Shown: positions 24,568 through 37,139, numbered from the stretch's first letter. The stretch: DNA of 64,000 nt from Areca catechu (GCA_021397845.1 CM038043.1:124519013-124583012), one strand, 5' to 3'. The notes: generated from the letters alone by a model not told the origin. Numbers and translations are program-made.

Positions 24568-26335
24568 TGATGCAGAACATAGCTCTGATACCAATAAGAT
24601 GATGCAGAACGATGTGATACAGTGTAAGATGATCTAATTTTAGTCTAAGATGTTTTAAAGAGCAATGATAATAGTAGTAAAGCAACTAAACATAACATAC
24701 TAAAGAGATTAAAGAAAGTAACTAACTACTTACCCGCAATATGATCTGCAAGCTATAAAGAATAAGGACCCGACGGCTAGGAAACCATCTAAGATTAGGC
24801 TATTCCATGCTTCAACTACCAAATCTAATGAGAAAGGATTGGTTGCTTATCCCAATGGAAATTCTCTTTTACTCGAGATAGATCGACTGCTTGGTTGCTC
24901 AGATCTCGCAGTAGGATAAAGATCGGGACTCCAGATTTCAGATCTACCGTCATATCTTGGTTCGAAAGAAAAGGATCCATCCTCTAAAGTTCTTGAACAC
25001 CTGGGATCTGCAGAGAAGGTAGAAAACAAAACTTTAAGAATGAAGTAAATCAGTTCAAAATGGAAAAAAAAGGAAGGGTTGGTTGCATAGAGCTTGAGAA
25101 GATTGGTGGTAGCTTATCGAATCCAACAGAACCTCCACTCAAGGATCTCACCGCCTTGAGCTCTCAAGGACCTCCCTGTCTTGAGCTCTTAAAGACCTCC
25201 CCGCCCTTAGAGAAAATCACTAAAGCCTAACCCAGCTTTGTGGAAGAAAAATTACAGCATTTCATTTCATGAATCAATAATTAATTCAAGTATAAGGGGT
25301 ATGGGGTCCTATTTATAGGGTTCTCCACACATGAAAATATCATAGGACTCCTTTGAATTCAAATTACATTTAAATTTAAATACTCCTTGGCTTCTTGGCT
25401 TCTTCCTTGAATTTGAAATTTAAATCCCTTTTTCATGGATTGGGCGACTTCATGAAAAAATGTGCAACAAAATGGAGATGGGGCACTAATCTTCTTCTCA
25501 TTTGGCGCAAATCCTTCTCAATCTAATTTTTTAATCCTTCTTGATCGGCAACATGAGATAAGAAGGCCTTTGCATGCTTGAATTAAAATCCTTTCTTGAA
25601 TTTGAATTAGGATGAAGATATCTCTCCCTTTGAATTTGGGTTGAACCTCCATTTATCTTGGACTCTTCCTCCCATTTAAATTTTGAATGAATCATGGGTG
25701 GGCATCATTTGGAGTGGGCGACAAGAAAGAATGAGGTGGGGCGTCAGATAAGAAGCAGAGTCCTTCTGCTTTACTCCTCCCAATTAGCGCCTCCTTGAAA
25801 TCTCAAATGGATGATGAAAATAAATGGGATGGGGCGCCTCTCTTGGATAAGGACGACATTCAAATTGTCTTCTTGTCTTGATATCTGGATTTCTCAATAT
25901 CTTGATGTCCCAATGTCCCAATGTCCGGATGTCCGGATGTCTGGATGTTTGGTAAAAATCTTGGAAACCTTCTTTTGACCTAGAATTGATCCACTAAGAT
26001 GATGATGACTTGGATCTTGGGTACTTATGACACCCCTTGACTTATTCAAGCACTAATTATAGGACTCAAATTGGATAATTTACCAAACAAAGCAAATTAA
26101 TGCTATTTACAAGACTCTTAAAATAATTGATGGACTTAATGGACTCAATTGGTAACTCAACAACCCGAATTGACCAAATTACACTCAATTTGATCAAATT
26201 ATAACTCATTTTGATAAACTCAAAACAACTGGGACTTGAGTGTTCTTTGTGAAGAACACATGGACTTACTCATTGATGATCCAAATTGAATTGGAAAAGG
26301 TTTGCTTCCTCATTCTGTCTCTTATATCCTCACCA
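24568..26335 (-). mobile_element. Insertion G: solo-like LTR with PBS remnant, nested in F
   Basis: A 1768-bp insertion flanked by ATAGG (24563-24567) and ATAGA (26336-26340). The uninterrupted F sequence at 30674-30690 proves the insertion point. It contains one LTR (24600-26335, TGATGCAGAACG...CTCACCA) preceded by 32 bp. Those 32 bp repeat TGATGCAGAAC and include GCTCTGATACCA, a minus-strand initiator-Met PBS. So almost the whole internal region and one LTR were lost, leaving the LTR, the PBS and the last 11 bp of the other LTR. The family is unknown. A period-8 ATGTCC repeat lies at 25904-25951. Confidence 0.8.
25904..25951. repeat. Six-unit 8-bp tandem repeat in G
   Basis: Units GATGTCCC, AATGTCCC, AATGTCCG, GATGTCCG, GATGTCTG and GATGTTTG in a row. 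It is a small minisatellite with stepwise drift along the array. Confidence 0.85.
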
Positions 26336-27129
26336 ATAGACTGGCATCTTGGTTGAAGAGATGGGCATCTTGGTTGAAGATGGTGGCATCTTGGATGGAT
26401 GGTTGGGCCTCACACCCTCTCCCTCACGGAGTGTCAAATGCAACAAGCAAATGGAAGTAAAAAAAAACTTTCATTCATTCATCATAATGGTTTGATTACA
26501 AGAGGGTTAGTGATATTTATAGACTTCCCTAGCCCTTTTAAATTCAAATTACAAGCTTAAAGAGTGGAGTAAAGAGTGGAGGGATAAGTGGGATTCATGC
26601 ATGAAGATTGGAGATATAAGAGGGAAGTTCCAACTTAAATTCAAATCTGAATTTGGGCGCCCAAATGGAGTGATGTGGCATGGGAGGTGAGGTGTCATCC
26701 TATCTTACCATGGAGGAGGTGAGGTGGCTTCCATCTTGGCATGGAGATATGGCATTCCAACTTGGCATGGTGGTTGAAGTGGTTTGCTTCATCTAATCTC
26801 CAAGCTTCATGGTCTTGATCTTGCTTAATTTTAAACCCAACTTGAACCCAACTTGTCTAATTGAACTCAACTTAATCAAATTGAACCTAACTTAAGCAAA
26901 TTACATGACTAAATTGAAATTAGAGTTGACTGGACTTTAATTACAAAACTCATGGACTCATGCTAAAATCAAAGGACTCATAGAATCATGCTGAAAAAAA
27001 ATACAAAGTTGAAACCAAAATCAGAGTTTGGTTTATCCACTTGCAATCCACAAGGAGCTTAGGTTGATCTGGTTTGCTTGAAGTCTTTTACGAACTCTGT
27101 ACCCATACTAATTCTCTCGAGATGGGAAG

Positions 27130-28000
27130 GACTCGATCCTATTAAGTATAGGTCAACTTGACTTTGGTAGTGTTCTAGTAAGTCTGGTTTGATCCTTTGC
27201 AGATCCTCTCGAGTGATCCATGAGTCTTCAAATTCTGGTCAACCTTACTAAGGAACTAAATAGCATTGATAGTCTTTGTTCTAGGTAGTGATAGTTTTGT
27301 CATCCAGAATTTGCTCAATCCTATCTCGCTGTTCTGGTAATGTGGCTGGTGGACACTTAAGGGTAGGTTCACTTTCAAAAATGGGATCAAGTCCAAAAGG
27401 CTCACTAGGTATCATTATTGGTTCCTTATACTCTACTAAGTCTGAGATATTAAAAGTTGAACTGATACCTAAGTCAGATGGTAACTCAAGGACATAAGCA
27501 TTAGGTCCAATTTTCTTTATTATTTTGAAAGGACCACCAGGGGCATGTAACTTTTTCATAGCTTCGGGTGGGAATCATTTAGGTCTAAGCCTAATCATCA
27601 CATAGTCTCCTTCATAAAATTTTTTGACTCTTTTACAGGAATTAGCCATATGCTTGTATGTTTTATTGCTTAAATTAATTTTTTTACTAATTTCTTTCTG
27701 CAATTCTTTAACATGCTATACATATGACTCATACCAACACCTAATAAATTACAGGTTCAACTATGCATTCCTATCAAAAGGAATTTATTAAAATTTAACT
27801 ATAACTTTGTGCTTGACCCTTGGTTGGTGGGAGACATGCGGATGAAAATTTTATATGGACTCCTAATAAATGCCATCAAGTCTTCTAGAAATAGGTAGCA
27901 AATCTAACGTGCTCAAAGGATTTATGCAACCTATTGACATCAACAAAGTATAATCAAGTGGTTCTAGAAGCATTGGAAGCCTTAAGATAAGGTAGGAAAT
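27130..28000 (-). pseudogene. F integrase core end, GPY/F tail and chromodomain (broken)
   Basis: On the minus strand, integrase sequence appears from about 27990. A frameshifted core piece around 27900-27870 has the order VRF-Y-F-KT-WHLLG, matching the SNKDVRFTSYFWKTLWHMLG region of E. After an AT-rich degraded stretch, 27559-27281 encodes the tail GPFKIIKKIGPNAYVLELPS followed by NISDLVEYKEP. The chromodomain YQCYLVP...EDSWITREDL lies at about 27260-27190, with stops. Chromodomains guide integration by binding histone marks in related chromoviruses; here the sequence is broken. Upstream RT sequence is absent. Confidence 0.78.
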
Positions 28001-28400
28001 AAGAAGAGGATTCGTGAAGTAGTCCTTGATTAATGGGGATGACCGGTTTGGACATTGATTTATATCTACAGGTGATAAAAGGTCCACTTTATGGAAGGAT
28101 GAGTCAGCAATTTTAGGAAAGAGATCTTTAACCGGGATTAAATGAGTGAATTCCCCTTGAGGATACTGAATTGAAGAAACCATGTCCTCACTAATTTTCT
28201 CTTATTCTTGAATTTCAAGACTAGGCTCTATAATTTGATTCTCTTCTAGTCTTTCCTTAGGTAAAGCCCTAGTGGTAGCAGTGTTGTACTCCTCATAGTT
28301 CTCTTCTTCTAATTATCCTTCCAATACAGTCTCAGTTTGAATATTTTCCTGGTCAACTAATTCTGGGTCTACCATATATATTTTCTCTTCAATGTCATCC
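28001..28400 (-). pseudogene. F acidic linker region between gag and integrase remnant
   Basis: A minus-strand stretch rich in Glu and Asp (around 28390-28200: EEKIYMVDPELVDQENIQ), then the ORF tail at 28183-27863. The latter is partly linker and partly frameshifted integrase. It holds the join between the gag side and the integrase core. No protease motif is seen. Confidence 0.5.
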
Positions 28401-29034
28401 TTGTGAACAAATGGGATAGTAGGGGTTGGTCGACTAAGGAGAACTTTACTAGTACTTGGCTTATATCCAGGGGTATTAATCATATTGGATTCGGGTCGAT
28501 GGATTATGGGTCCCTTCTACTCATAGGACATAGGTAGGTACTTTTTCCTAAGTTTGATCTTCATGGCTCTCCATGTGGCTATGGACATGTCTCTTCTCTG
28601 ACGATAAATGCGCTCAACATTTTTTCAACACAACCTAGCTTGTCGGACTAACCTAAGTTTAATGAATTTGAACTTCCTCTCTTCGACATCTCATACCATT
28701 CAAAATATTGATCTATGTCATTCTCCCAATCAATGTACATCGTAGGGTCTAGATTTTCATCAAAAGTGGGTGCATCGAGATGTATATTCCTAAGAGCTCT
28801 TTCCTCTGAATCGACAAAATCTTGATGTGGGCATCTAGGGTTATGTTCAGGGGTGGGGTCATGTCGATGGGCTCTTGGACCAAGAGGAGTTGGTCTAGGT
28901 GATTCATGTTTAGTGTGTGTCAAACGTATCTCTTCAAGGGTCCTAATTCGCTCCTCCATTTGCTCAAATATATTGTTTAATTGCCTGAATTGCTCAGCCA
29001 TGGTTCTCATCAAAGTTTCAAGATTATGATCCAT
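28401..29034 (-). pseudogene. F gag (deleted C-terminal half)
   Basis: Minus-strand gag from ATG 29034-29032. The first 128 codons are open, with MDHNLETLMRTM, a QMEERIRTLEEI coiled-coil-like segment and DPTMYIDWENDIDQYFEWYEM, the usual chromovirus gag core entry. Compared with E, F lacks about 231 bp (equivalent of 21177-20946). In E that piece is bounded by CTCTA at both ends. F also lacks the zinc-knuckle segment. The product would be a short gag without nucleic-acid-binding knuckle. Confidence 0.8.
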
Positions 29035-30153
29035 GGTGGGACTTGGTTGGGTCTAGCAGTGTTGGTATGGGGTTCTTGATCTAGTGGTCATGCAATATAA
29101 ACCTAGCTTCTAGGGCTCCTAGACCTAGAAGCTCAATATAGAATGAATTGATTGAGTACAATCAAGTCTACAATTACCCTTTTAACTGGCCAGGTAAGAG
29201 GTGGGAGTGTGGGAGGCTCCCCCTGCTCTCATAGGGTCCTAATTAAAAACCATAGTTTTGCTTAAGGCATTTGCCGTTGGACCCCTAGCCTTAGACATGA
29301 ATTTCCAAGAGTAAGTGAAGAATTGAGTTAAACTAGTCTCAACACAATACCTTGAACTTGACTTGTTGATGTCCCTAGTTTAGGTTCTTACTCGATTTTG
29401 AATTAGGCTTGGGTTAATGCAATATATAGTTGATTATTTTTGGGCCAAGGAAAGGTGATGAAATCCTTCCCTTATCTTGTGATAGGATTGCCCTTAAATT
29501 TTTTAAAAAATGAATGCACATCCAACAATCTAGCTAATCAGTAGAACATAAAGACTAGGAGTAGCATGCACTTCAAAATTCAAAATTCAATTTTCAAATT
29601 TGAATTCCAAATTTGAATTTCAAATTTGAGTTTTCAAATTTTTTAATTTTAAATTTTAAATTTTGAATTATGGCTAGGTGGATTTTGAATTTGAATTGTG
29701 CCAGAAAACTTTAGGGTGTTCAATGTTCTAATAAAAGAAAATCATGCAATTCAAGTAATCACTTAAACAAGTCATGCAATCACACATCAGGCAAGCAATT
29801 AGCACATCAAACCTTTAACCTAAGGATCTCACGTTCAATCATAGCTCAGTACTCCCATGGGTCATGATAGTATACTTTTGTATACCCGCTTAGGAGGTGT
29901 GAAACCTTAGATCAATGTATGAAAACAATATAGATTCCTTTTTTTTAAAAAAATTCAGTTCTAAAATCTATGAGAAAGATTTCAGCCCTAATTTTTGAAC
30001 TGGCAATATTAATAAAAAATGCTAATAAAAACTAGGATCCGAAAAGTTATGAAGAGAACTTTCAGATCAATCCTTAATGTACAGATTTCAGCATGTAAAA
30101 AATTTCAGCAACTAGCAAAGTTATCCTAGTTAACCATACTTTGATACCAAAAA
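29035..30153 (-). other. Leader and PBS of F
   Basis: Untranslated leader with an AT-rich AAATTTGAATTT run near 29575-29690. The minus-strand PBS at 30149-30138 reads TGGTATCAAAGT, four bases from the LTR. It is related to the E leader along most of its length. Confidence 0.65.
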
Positions 30154-31459
30154 TGATTCGGGATGCTAGATGGAGTTTTCAACTTAGAAATTTAGCAAAC
30201 TAAATTGAGCAATGACTCTTCACATATCAACAAAATTCATGCATAAGAAGGAGCAATAAATTTAATGAAGGAGACTACTAGATGAAAGTTATATTACCCG
30301 TAATGTAGTTTCCATTCAATCAAAAGTAGAAATGACTTAATGATTGAAAAACCATTCTAACTAGGACATGTATCTTCAAACAATCAAATCTAAGAGTCTA
30401 GGAAAAGTTCACTTACCAATAATGAGCTCTCATACTTTTGGTAGTGGTTTAATTTCAATACTCCAAGGATTGACGGTTGGACTTGAAGACTATTACTCCT
30501 TGGATGGATAACTCCTAACGTAGATGGTTCCGAAGCAAAGCAAACCTTATCTTCAGCTCGAGATCATGGAGGATCCTACAATGGAGGGCATTAGTGGACA
30601 TAGAAGGATGAGAGAAAAGGAAAGTAAAGATTTAAAAGGAGGAAAAGGAAATGATTGTTGGCATCTTGGTGGGATAGGCTGGTGTCTTGGTTGAAGAGAT
30701 GGGCATCTTAGTTGAAGAGATGGGCATCTTGGTTGAAGATGGTGGCATCTTGGATGGATGGTTGGGCCTTACACCCTCTTCCTCATGGAGTGTCAAATTC
30801 AACAAGCAAATGGAAGTAGAAAAAAAACTTTCATTTATTCATCATAATGTTTTGATTACAAGAGGGTTAGGGGTATTTATAGACTTCCCTAGCCCTTTCA
30901 AATTCAAATTACAAGCTTAAAGAGTGGAGTGAAGAGTAGAGGGATAAGTGGGATTCATGCATGAAGAGTGGATATATAAGAAGGAAGTTCCAACTTAAAT
31001 TCAAATCTGAATTTGGGCACCCAAATGGAGTGATGTGGCATGGGAGGTGAGGTGTCATCCTATCTTGGTGTGGAGGAGGTGAGGTGGCTTCAATCTTGGC
31101 ATGGTGATGTCGAATTCCAATTTGGCATGGTGGTTGAAGTGGTTTGCTCCATCCAATCTCCAAGCTTCATGGTCTTGATCTTGCTTAATTTTGAACCCAA
31201 CTTGCCTAATTGAACTCAACTTAACCAAATAGAATCTAACTTAAGCAAATTACATGACTAAATTAAAATTAAAGTTGACTAGACTCTAATTACAGGATTC
31301 ATGGACTCATGCTGAAATTAAAGGACTCATGGAATCATGCTGAAAGTAACACAAAGTTGAAACCAAAATCAGAGTTTGGTTTATCCACTTGCAATCCATA
31401 TGGAGTTTGGGTTGATCTGGTTTGCTTGAAGTCTCATATAAACTCTAGTGCCCGCACTA
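30154..31459 (-). repeat. Right (5') LTR of F
   Basis: 1306 bp, from TGATTCGGGATGC to CCCGCACTA. It is uninterrupted, so it shows what the left LTR looked like before G. It has three 21-bp units at 30685-30747. A minus-strand TATAAATA lies at 30881-30874, a plausible promoter for F. Confidence 0.86.
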
Positions 31460-33811
31460 ATGTTCAGCTATATGGTCATTTGCCAGGTCTCCTGTCTCGT
31501 TGTTACTAGCAAAGTAATTTCTCCTTTGACCATGATTGAGTCTCTAGAAAATCTATTCAAAGGTATATTGACTTCTTTAGGCAATTAGTTGGTAGTTTTA
31601 TTCTTTCAAAAGCATCATAAAATAAGATATCTTTGGCAAGCTTCTATTACTAACAAGGGTTCTTTTTACATCATAGTTCGCTATCATTATGAAGATGATG
31701 ACAGCATCATCATGAGAAATTTGCGCTCCTTGAACATCATCATTAGAAAAAGTTATTATATTACCATTTCACTACTTCTTTGGTGATGGATCCTCAACTC
31801 AGCTTCTTGCCCATGCCACTAGACCTGCTCATCTTACAAGCTAGCTGCCTGGCTCGCTTGAGCCCACCTCATTTAAAATGGGCTTGGATCATGGTTTTCA
31901 ACTAGTAGGTTATGTCATGGCTAAAAATGAATTTTGAGATTTTAAATGGATGAGGCTAGATTTAAGTCGAGCTGGCTTGGCCTGTATCACCCTAACACCT
32001 CTTTCCTTTAGCTCTTCTCGATCGGCCCTTCTCTTTGGTTCTTCTTTTCATACCATCCTGACCCTAATTTCCCTCTTCATGATGGTGGCCAAATCAGTGT
32101 CTCTAGTGAGATTCCTTGATAGGGAATGCTAGGATTTCGATGATTGGGCTATGCTATCCATTGATTTAAGGGACTTGATCATGATCTTTTAGTCGACACC
32201 GGAATCAGTCCCGTCCTCCCTATCACTACCTTTTCACATTGTCCCTACTACTGCCTTCTTTTCAGTCACCACCTCCTTAGTTTCTCAGCTCCTTTCTAGC
32301 CTCCCTGTCTCCTTCTCATGTCATCCTATATTCCCTCTCTCCTCCTTAAATATTCCTATCCTCCCCATTATTGCCTCGTGTTGTCCCATCTTCCTCGCTT
32401 CCTTCTTGAATCATCCTAACCTTCTGACTCTTGAGCCCTAGCCACTTCCTCCCCACCTTCTCCTCATCCATTGAAGCCCTAGGCTTAGCCTGGAAGCCCC
32501 AAGCCTAGTATGGAGCTAGCTCAAGCCTGGGAAGGAGACCTGAAGGATAAGCTAGCCTGGGCTCAAACCTGGCATAATGTTGCTATCCACTAGACTATGC
32601 AAGTCTACCTACCATTGACAAATCCTAAGATCATGTTGATGATGTGATGTGGGAACGACCTAATCTAGGGATGCAAAGATCGGACTAATGCAAATTTTTT
32701 TATTTGTCGGAAAATTGAAACTATAAATCAAAATTAGCTAACTTAGATTTTTTTATGATTTATGGAAGGGATTAAGCTATAATCAATTTTTTTTAAATAC
32801 TTATAGGCACCAAGGAAAATCCTAGATTTTAAGAATAGGATCATGGGTAATTAAGAAACTACTTGTAAGTTAGGCTCAGCACAAGCAATTAATATATGAA
32901 TATAATAATATTAAAGAATTATGCTCTCTACCAATATCAATTAAATATATTTAAGTCCAAAGGGTGCTCACAAACTTGCTGGTGGTCAAATATAGAAGAG
33001 GAGGCACTAACCAAGTCGGGATGTGATCCTAGCTGGATGGCAAGTCTGGTAGTCTTTGGACCTGGAATACCAACATAAAATAATGACAGTCAAGAATTTC
33101 TTAAATAAGAACAAGTTCAATTCAGCCAATAAATCTAAAATTAGAAGTTGGTGCGGGTTTCTGGGTTCGCTCTAAATGCGTGCAAGTTTCTTGATCATGC
33201 ATGTATTTTTTCAACCTTATAATCAAAATACACGGAGATCAATGTGGCAGAACTAGTTAAGTAAACCAAGTTCTTTTCTTTATCTTCCTTTCTTTTTTTG
33301 TTTCTTCTATTTCTTTTTTTTGGAAATAACCTGAAGTCGGCAAGAAGGAATAGATTTTGCTTTCACAATCTTGCCTTTATTCAAATCCTAAGTCCCATTT
33401 CTAGGAATATCAACAAATTGTAAAATTGGTGGCTATAGAAACTAGACTTGAATTAGAAAATTTTCATGTATGAAAATTTATGAAACTGCTTTAGGATTCA
33501 TGCCAGTTTGATCTGGAACTTCTGATTGTGCATGCAAAAATTTGAACCTGTAGAACTGCATAGCACTTGTTCTTTTGATAATTTATAGGGTTATCAAGAA
33601 TTTATAAAATTTATAGATCTAAAAACTAGATTTGAAAAGGAAGATATCTATGTTCACCAATTTTAAAATAAAATTCTAGATTGGTACCAGATTTCTCTGA
33701 AAAATTGATCGCTGCACCTTGAAAAGTCAATAAAGAGTTTGTCATGACCCTTGCATGACCACCAAGTTTGGAGCAAAATACCATCTCGAATCCTTAGAGT
33801 CAGATAGTAAG
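31460..33811. other. Unassigned intergenic DNA
   Basis: 2.35 kb with no recognised gene. It includes a pyrimidine-rich, relatively GC-rich part (about 31980-32480), AT-rich DNA after 32690, and T-rich runs near 33290-33320. A TGGTGCGGG at 33151 resembles the outer end of an E-type LTR read in + orientation and could be the edge of the L element's 5' LTR. I could not trace a matching end. Confidence 0.35.
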
Positions 33812-35460
33812 ATGGATCCTAACCAAATAGCTACATCCCTTCAAGTACTTACTAAAAAAATTGATAATCTGATTGGTATTTGTCAAGAGCATGGATTAAG
33901 AATAAAAAAATTGAAAGAAAATTGAGCTAATAATGTTCAAATTAGGAATACCCCTCCTAGACTAGGTATTCTAAGCCTAAGGCTTGATATGAATCAAACT
34001 CCTGCTAGTTATCCCCCATTTGTGAGACAGTCAATCTAGAAGGTTGATTCCAAAATACAATGCTTTTTGTGCAAGAGACTAGACCATACTACTAGTCAGT
34101 GCCCATCCATACTACTTATAGAAAAATCTAAAACCAAAAATCATAAAAATAATCCTAAAAAAAGTTTATATAGCAGATCCAGAATTAGCTAACATCTATG
34201 ATAGCTATAATACTGTACAAATTAACATTACACTTGAGGAACAACTAAACATAAAAGAAGATAAATATGTATTGAACCAACCTAAAGAGATTGAAGATGG
34301 GAACAACATCGCTATTCATCATACCTTGATAGTCAATATGATAACATATGCAAGGAAAACATTAATAATGGTAGCTGCATTGATACCATCCCCTTGATGA
34401 CCTAGATTTAGTACCTATAGACTACTCGAGTTCCTATAATATGACCTGGATAAGTACTCCATCTATCCCTCTTAAGAATAGGTGTTTATTAAATCATGTT
34501 TATCCCAAAGAATTCTATGCTATGGTCAAAGTTCTTAAGTTTTGGAGGTATTATTTGCTTCCACGAGAATTTATCTTATTTTCAGACCATGAGACCTTCA
34601 TATTTTTCAATTTACAAAAAAACTGAAGCCTAAAACCTGAAAAGTGGATTGAGTTCCTTCAGACCTACACCTTTATCATATGGTATGAAGTGAATGTAGA
34701 TACCAAAGTTGCTATGGACCTCTTATCGGTAATAAGTTATGTGCTTTGACAGTTAAAAAAATGATAAAAACCTAGACTTTAAAAAAAATAATAATAAAAT
34801 AATATTATACATGCATTATTTATGCATACTAGCATATTGGAGTCAGCATCATCCTTGCTAGATATAGTAGGAGTCTACATAAAGAAGATCAGTAATAAAA
34901 TTAATATACATAATCAAATAAATAATGAGCAGATTCTCACTGATAAGTTAAGAATTTTGCTAAGGATAATTATGTCATGATTAAGGTCAGACCTGAGTGA
35001 TTTCTACTAGGAAACTATTTGGAAGCTATATATCCGAGAAATAGGCATATTCAAGATTTTAAAGAAAATTAGATCTAATACGTATGTTAATGAAATACCT
35101 TCTGGCCATAAGATTAATTCAACTTTCAATTATTGGATCTAATTGAATATAAAGAACCAGCATTGATATTCAGTGATATGTCTGTACCATCCTTTATGAG
35201 TGACCCTTTTCCTGAGTATACATAAGCTAAATTGAGAGAGCAGCATGATGAGATCGATCACATCCTGAACAAGAAGATCAAGTTCACTAGGGTTTGAAAC
35301 TATCATGGTTATTTGGTTCCCTGGCAAGGCATGCTGGAGTCAAAGGAATCCTGGATTGTCCAAGATTTCTAGAGTAGTATGGAGCCTGACTCGATGGAGT
35401 CAAGTTCTCATCATCCTAGAAAAATGATGAGGACATCATCCAGCATATATTCTGATGCAC
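33812..35460 (+). pseudogene. Chromovirus L remnant (+ strand): gag knuckle, RNase H, integrase tail, chromodomain
   Basis: A shrunken Gypsy copy. Gag begins MDPNQIATSLQVL at 33812 and has an intact-looking CCHC knuckle (C-F-L-C ... H ... C, 34061-34102). A linker with YIADPELANIY follows. RNase H appears at 34441-34740 with YPKEFYAMVKVLKFWRYYLL and LFSDHET. Then the integrase tail (about 34960-35150, VRPE...IFKILKKI) and a chromodomain (about 35240-35370, HGYLVPWQG...SKESWIV). Protease, most of RT and the integrase core are missing. There are several stops. It is on the opposite strand from E, F and H. Confidence 0.75.
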
Positions 35461-35756
35461 ACTCAGCATTTCTTTGAGTAGACATATGTATTTATTTTTT
35501 ATTTTATCTAGGTATATAGGGATTGGACATATTATTTTTATTTTTATTATTTTGTATCAAGCTCATGCATAGATCTAAAAATATGAAGCTAGATTAGTCT
35601 AGAGTCTATTTTAGATTAGTCTGATTATTTCAAATTAGTTTGGAGTCCTATTGGTCTGAATAAGTTGGTCTCCAACTTGCCGGGGACTATAGTCTATTTA
35701 AAGATTCTTGTACTTGGAATAAAGAAAGCAAGAAATTATTGAAGAATATTTGGATT
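35461..35756 (+). repeat. Probable 3' LTR remnant of L
   Basis: Non-coding sequence directly downstream of the L chromodomain. It has repeated TTAGTCTGA/TTAGTTTGGAGTCC phrases and ends in CTATTTAAAGATTCTTGTAC and GGAATAAAGAAAG, typical of the U3-R end of a plant LTR. No partner LTR was found, so this is tentative. Confidence 0.4.
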
Positions 35757-35935
35757 GTTTCTTCCCCACTCCTCCCTTCCCCTTTTCTCTTTTCCTCCTC
35801 CTCTCTTCTTCTTCTCCCTACCTCTTCTCTCTTCTTTCTCTTCTTCCTGATTCTTCTTCTTACTTCTCTTCTCTTTCCCCTCTCTTCCTCATTCCCTACT
35901 TCTCTCTCTTCCCCTTATTCTTCCCATTATTCTAA
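35757..35935 (+). repeat. C/T-rich low-complexity tract
   Basis: About 180 bp made almost only of pyrimidines on the + strand. It reads as Ser/Leu/Phe/Pro-rich ORFs in two frames, which are artefacts of composition. Confidence 0.8.
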
Positions 35936-37139
35936 GAGCCCTGAGAACCCGACCTCTTGAGCCTTTTATTCAAGCCATTGTTAAGCATCCCAAAACCACC
36001 CGAAAACCCCCACCCCAATCTCACCAAAAAATCACTCTGACTTCCTCCTTCCTCCCATCTGGAGAGCCCCATGATCACCCATTGCCGAACTCCTCACCTA
36101 GGACCTCCATTCTCCATTGTTGTCGGCCACCATCAAGCCCTCCACCCATCTCTCCTATTCTCCCGCACCACGTATGCTTGACCGTCGCCTCCCTCTAGTT
36201 CGAAGAGCCCCACGATCATTTCCCTTCTTCTGTCCATGAAAGGACCACCCGACTGAATTGTCCTATATTGCTAATAACATCGACGAGCCCATCGTACAAC
36301 ATCCTCCTCATTAGAGAATGTGCCACCACCTCCTTATTGCTTCCTATTATCGCCTGTGCCACCCGAATCCACTACTACCATCGATCGACCATGCCACCTT
36401 TCATGCCGATCCCATGCTCGTATTGCTGTCTTCTCTCGAAATAGAGTAGCGGTGCTGCTACACCATCATCAAACCAGTTGGTGGCCACCACCAACATCGA
36501 ATGCCCCAACTCCTCCAACCACTTGTAGCTAGGCTCAGGGACCCCGTGATGACCAAATCAAGCCCTTGTCCTCCGTAGCGATCTCTCTCTGCCTCTCCAT
36601 CGATTCCTTGTCATTCTTTTCCTCCAAGCTAGTGAGAAGCCCCCCTGGTTCCACCTAGCCCCCTCTAGTTTAAAGAAGACCCTTTTGAATGAACTAAAAG
36701 CAAGGAGATTGTTTGCATGGTTCTCAGAACAATTCTAGCCCTCACTGCTGACTTTAATCTCAATCCCTCTATGCATGAACTTCAGAATTCGGTGACTTTT
36801 TTCCTATTTCATTCATGAATCATTGGCTAGATACCTCGACTACTTCCTGGTTGATCTCACTTTTCCAGGACTCTGTGACATCCCGTGCTTGGTGAGAACT
36901 TTTCCTGGTTTAGATTAGAATTTAAAATTCATTGCTAGAATTTTATTTATTTTCCTATCTTTAATCTGATTAGATATGAAATAACTGAATTAAAAAAATC
37001 TAGCCTAGTGGTCATTTCTTAATGACCAATGATCCATCTTTTAAAAGAAAAATCTAGACTATGTGAGTTGATCGGGTCACTTCCTACATCGGACCTTAAT
37101 TTTGACTGGATCTAAATTAGCTTAACTCCTACTTATTTT
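35936..37139. other. Unassigned DNA between L and J
   Basis: No known domain. Positions 36000-36670 are C-rich with many CCACC/CACC groups. An ORF at 36320-36532 encodes a Pro/Ser/Thr-rich low-complexity peptide without a recognisable family. From 36890 the DNA turns AT-rich and meets the J LTR at an unclear border. Confidence 0.35.

Larger units (their letters stand above)
24051..27110 (-). repeat. Left (3') LTR of F, interrupted by G
   Basis: Starts TGATGCAGGATGCTAG. It is broken at 24567 and resumes at 26341, continuing to 27110. The polypurine tract ATTCTCTCGAGATGGG lies directly to its right. It holds two 21-bp TCTTGGTTGAAGAGATGGGCA units (26347-26388); the right LTR has three. Confidence 0.85.
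24051..31459 (-). mobile_element. Chromovirus derivative F (- strand; RT region deleted; carries insertion G)
   Basis: A Gypsy element related to E, with LTRs at 24051-27110 (split by G) and 30154-31459. Net LTR lengths are about 1287 and 1306 bp. The minus-strand internal region is only 3.04 kb: PBS, AT-rich leader, gag, acidic linker, then the integrase core end and chromodomain. Protease, RT, RNase H and the integrase N-terminus are missing. Flanks GTATT and ATGTT are a poor match (3 of 5), so the TSD is decayed or the borders are off by a base. It needed proteins from other elements to move. Confidence 0.88.

Noticed and set aside
30687..30920. ORF starting with repeated VEEMGIL
   Set aside because: It comes from the 21-bp tandem repeat in the F LTR, not from a gene.
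35739..35960. Ser/Leu/Phe-rich ORFs resembling membrane segments
   Set aside because: Low-complexity C/T tract that is open in more than one frame.
36880..36905. TGTGACATCCCGTGC resembling the start of a Gypsy LTR
   Set aside because: No matching partner repeat, PBS or polypurine tract was found nearby.
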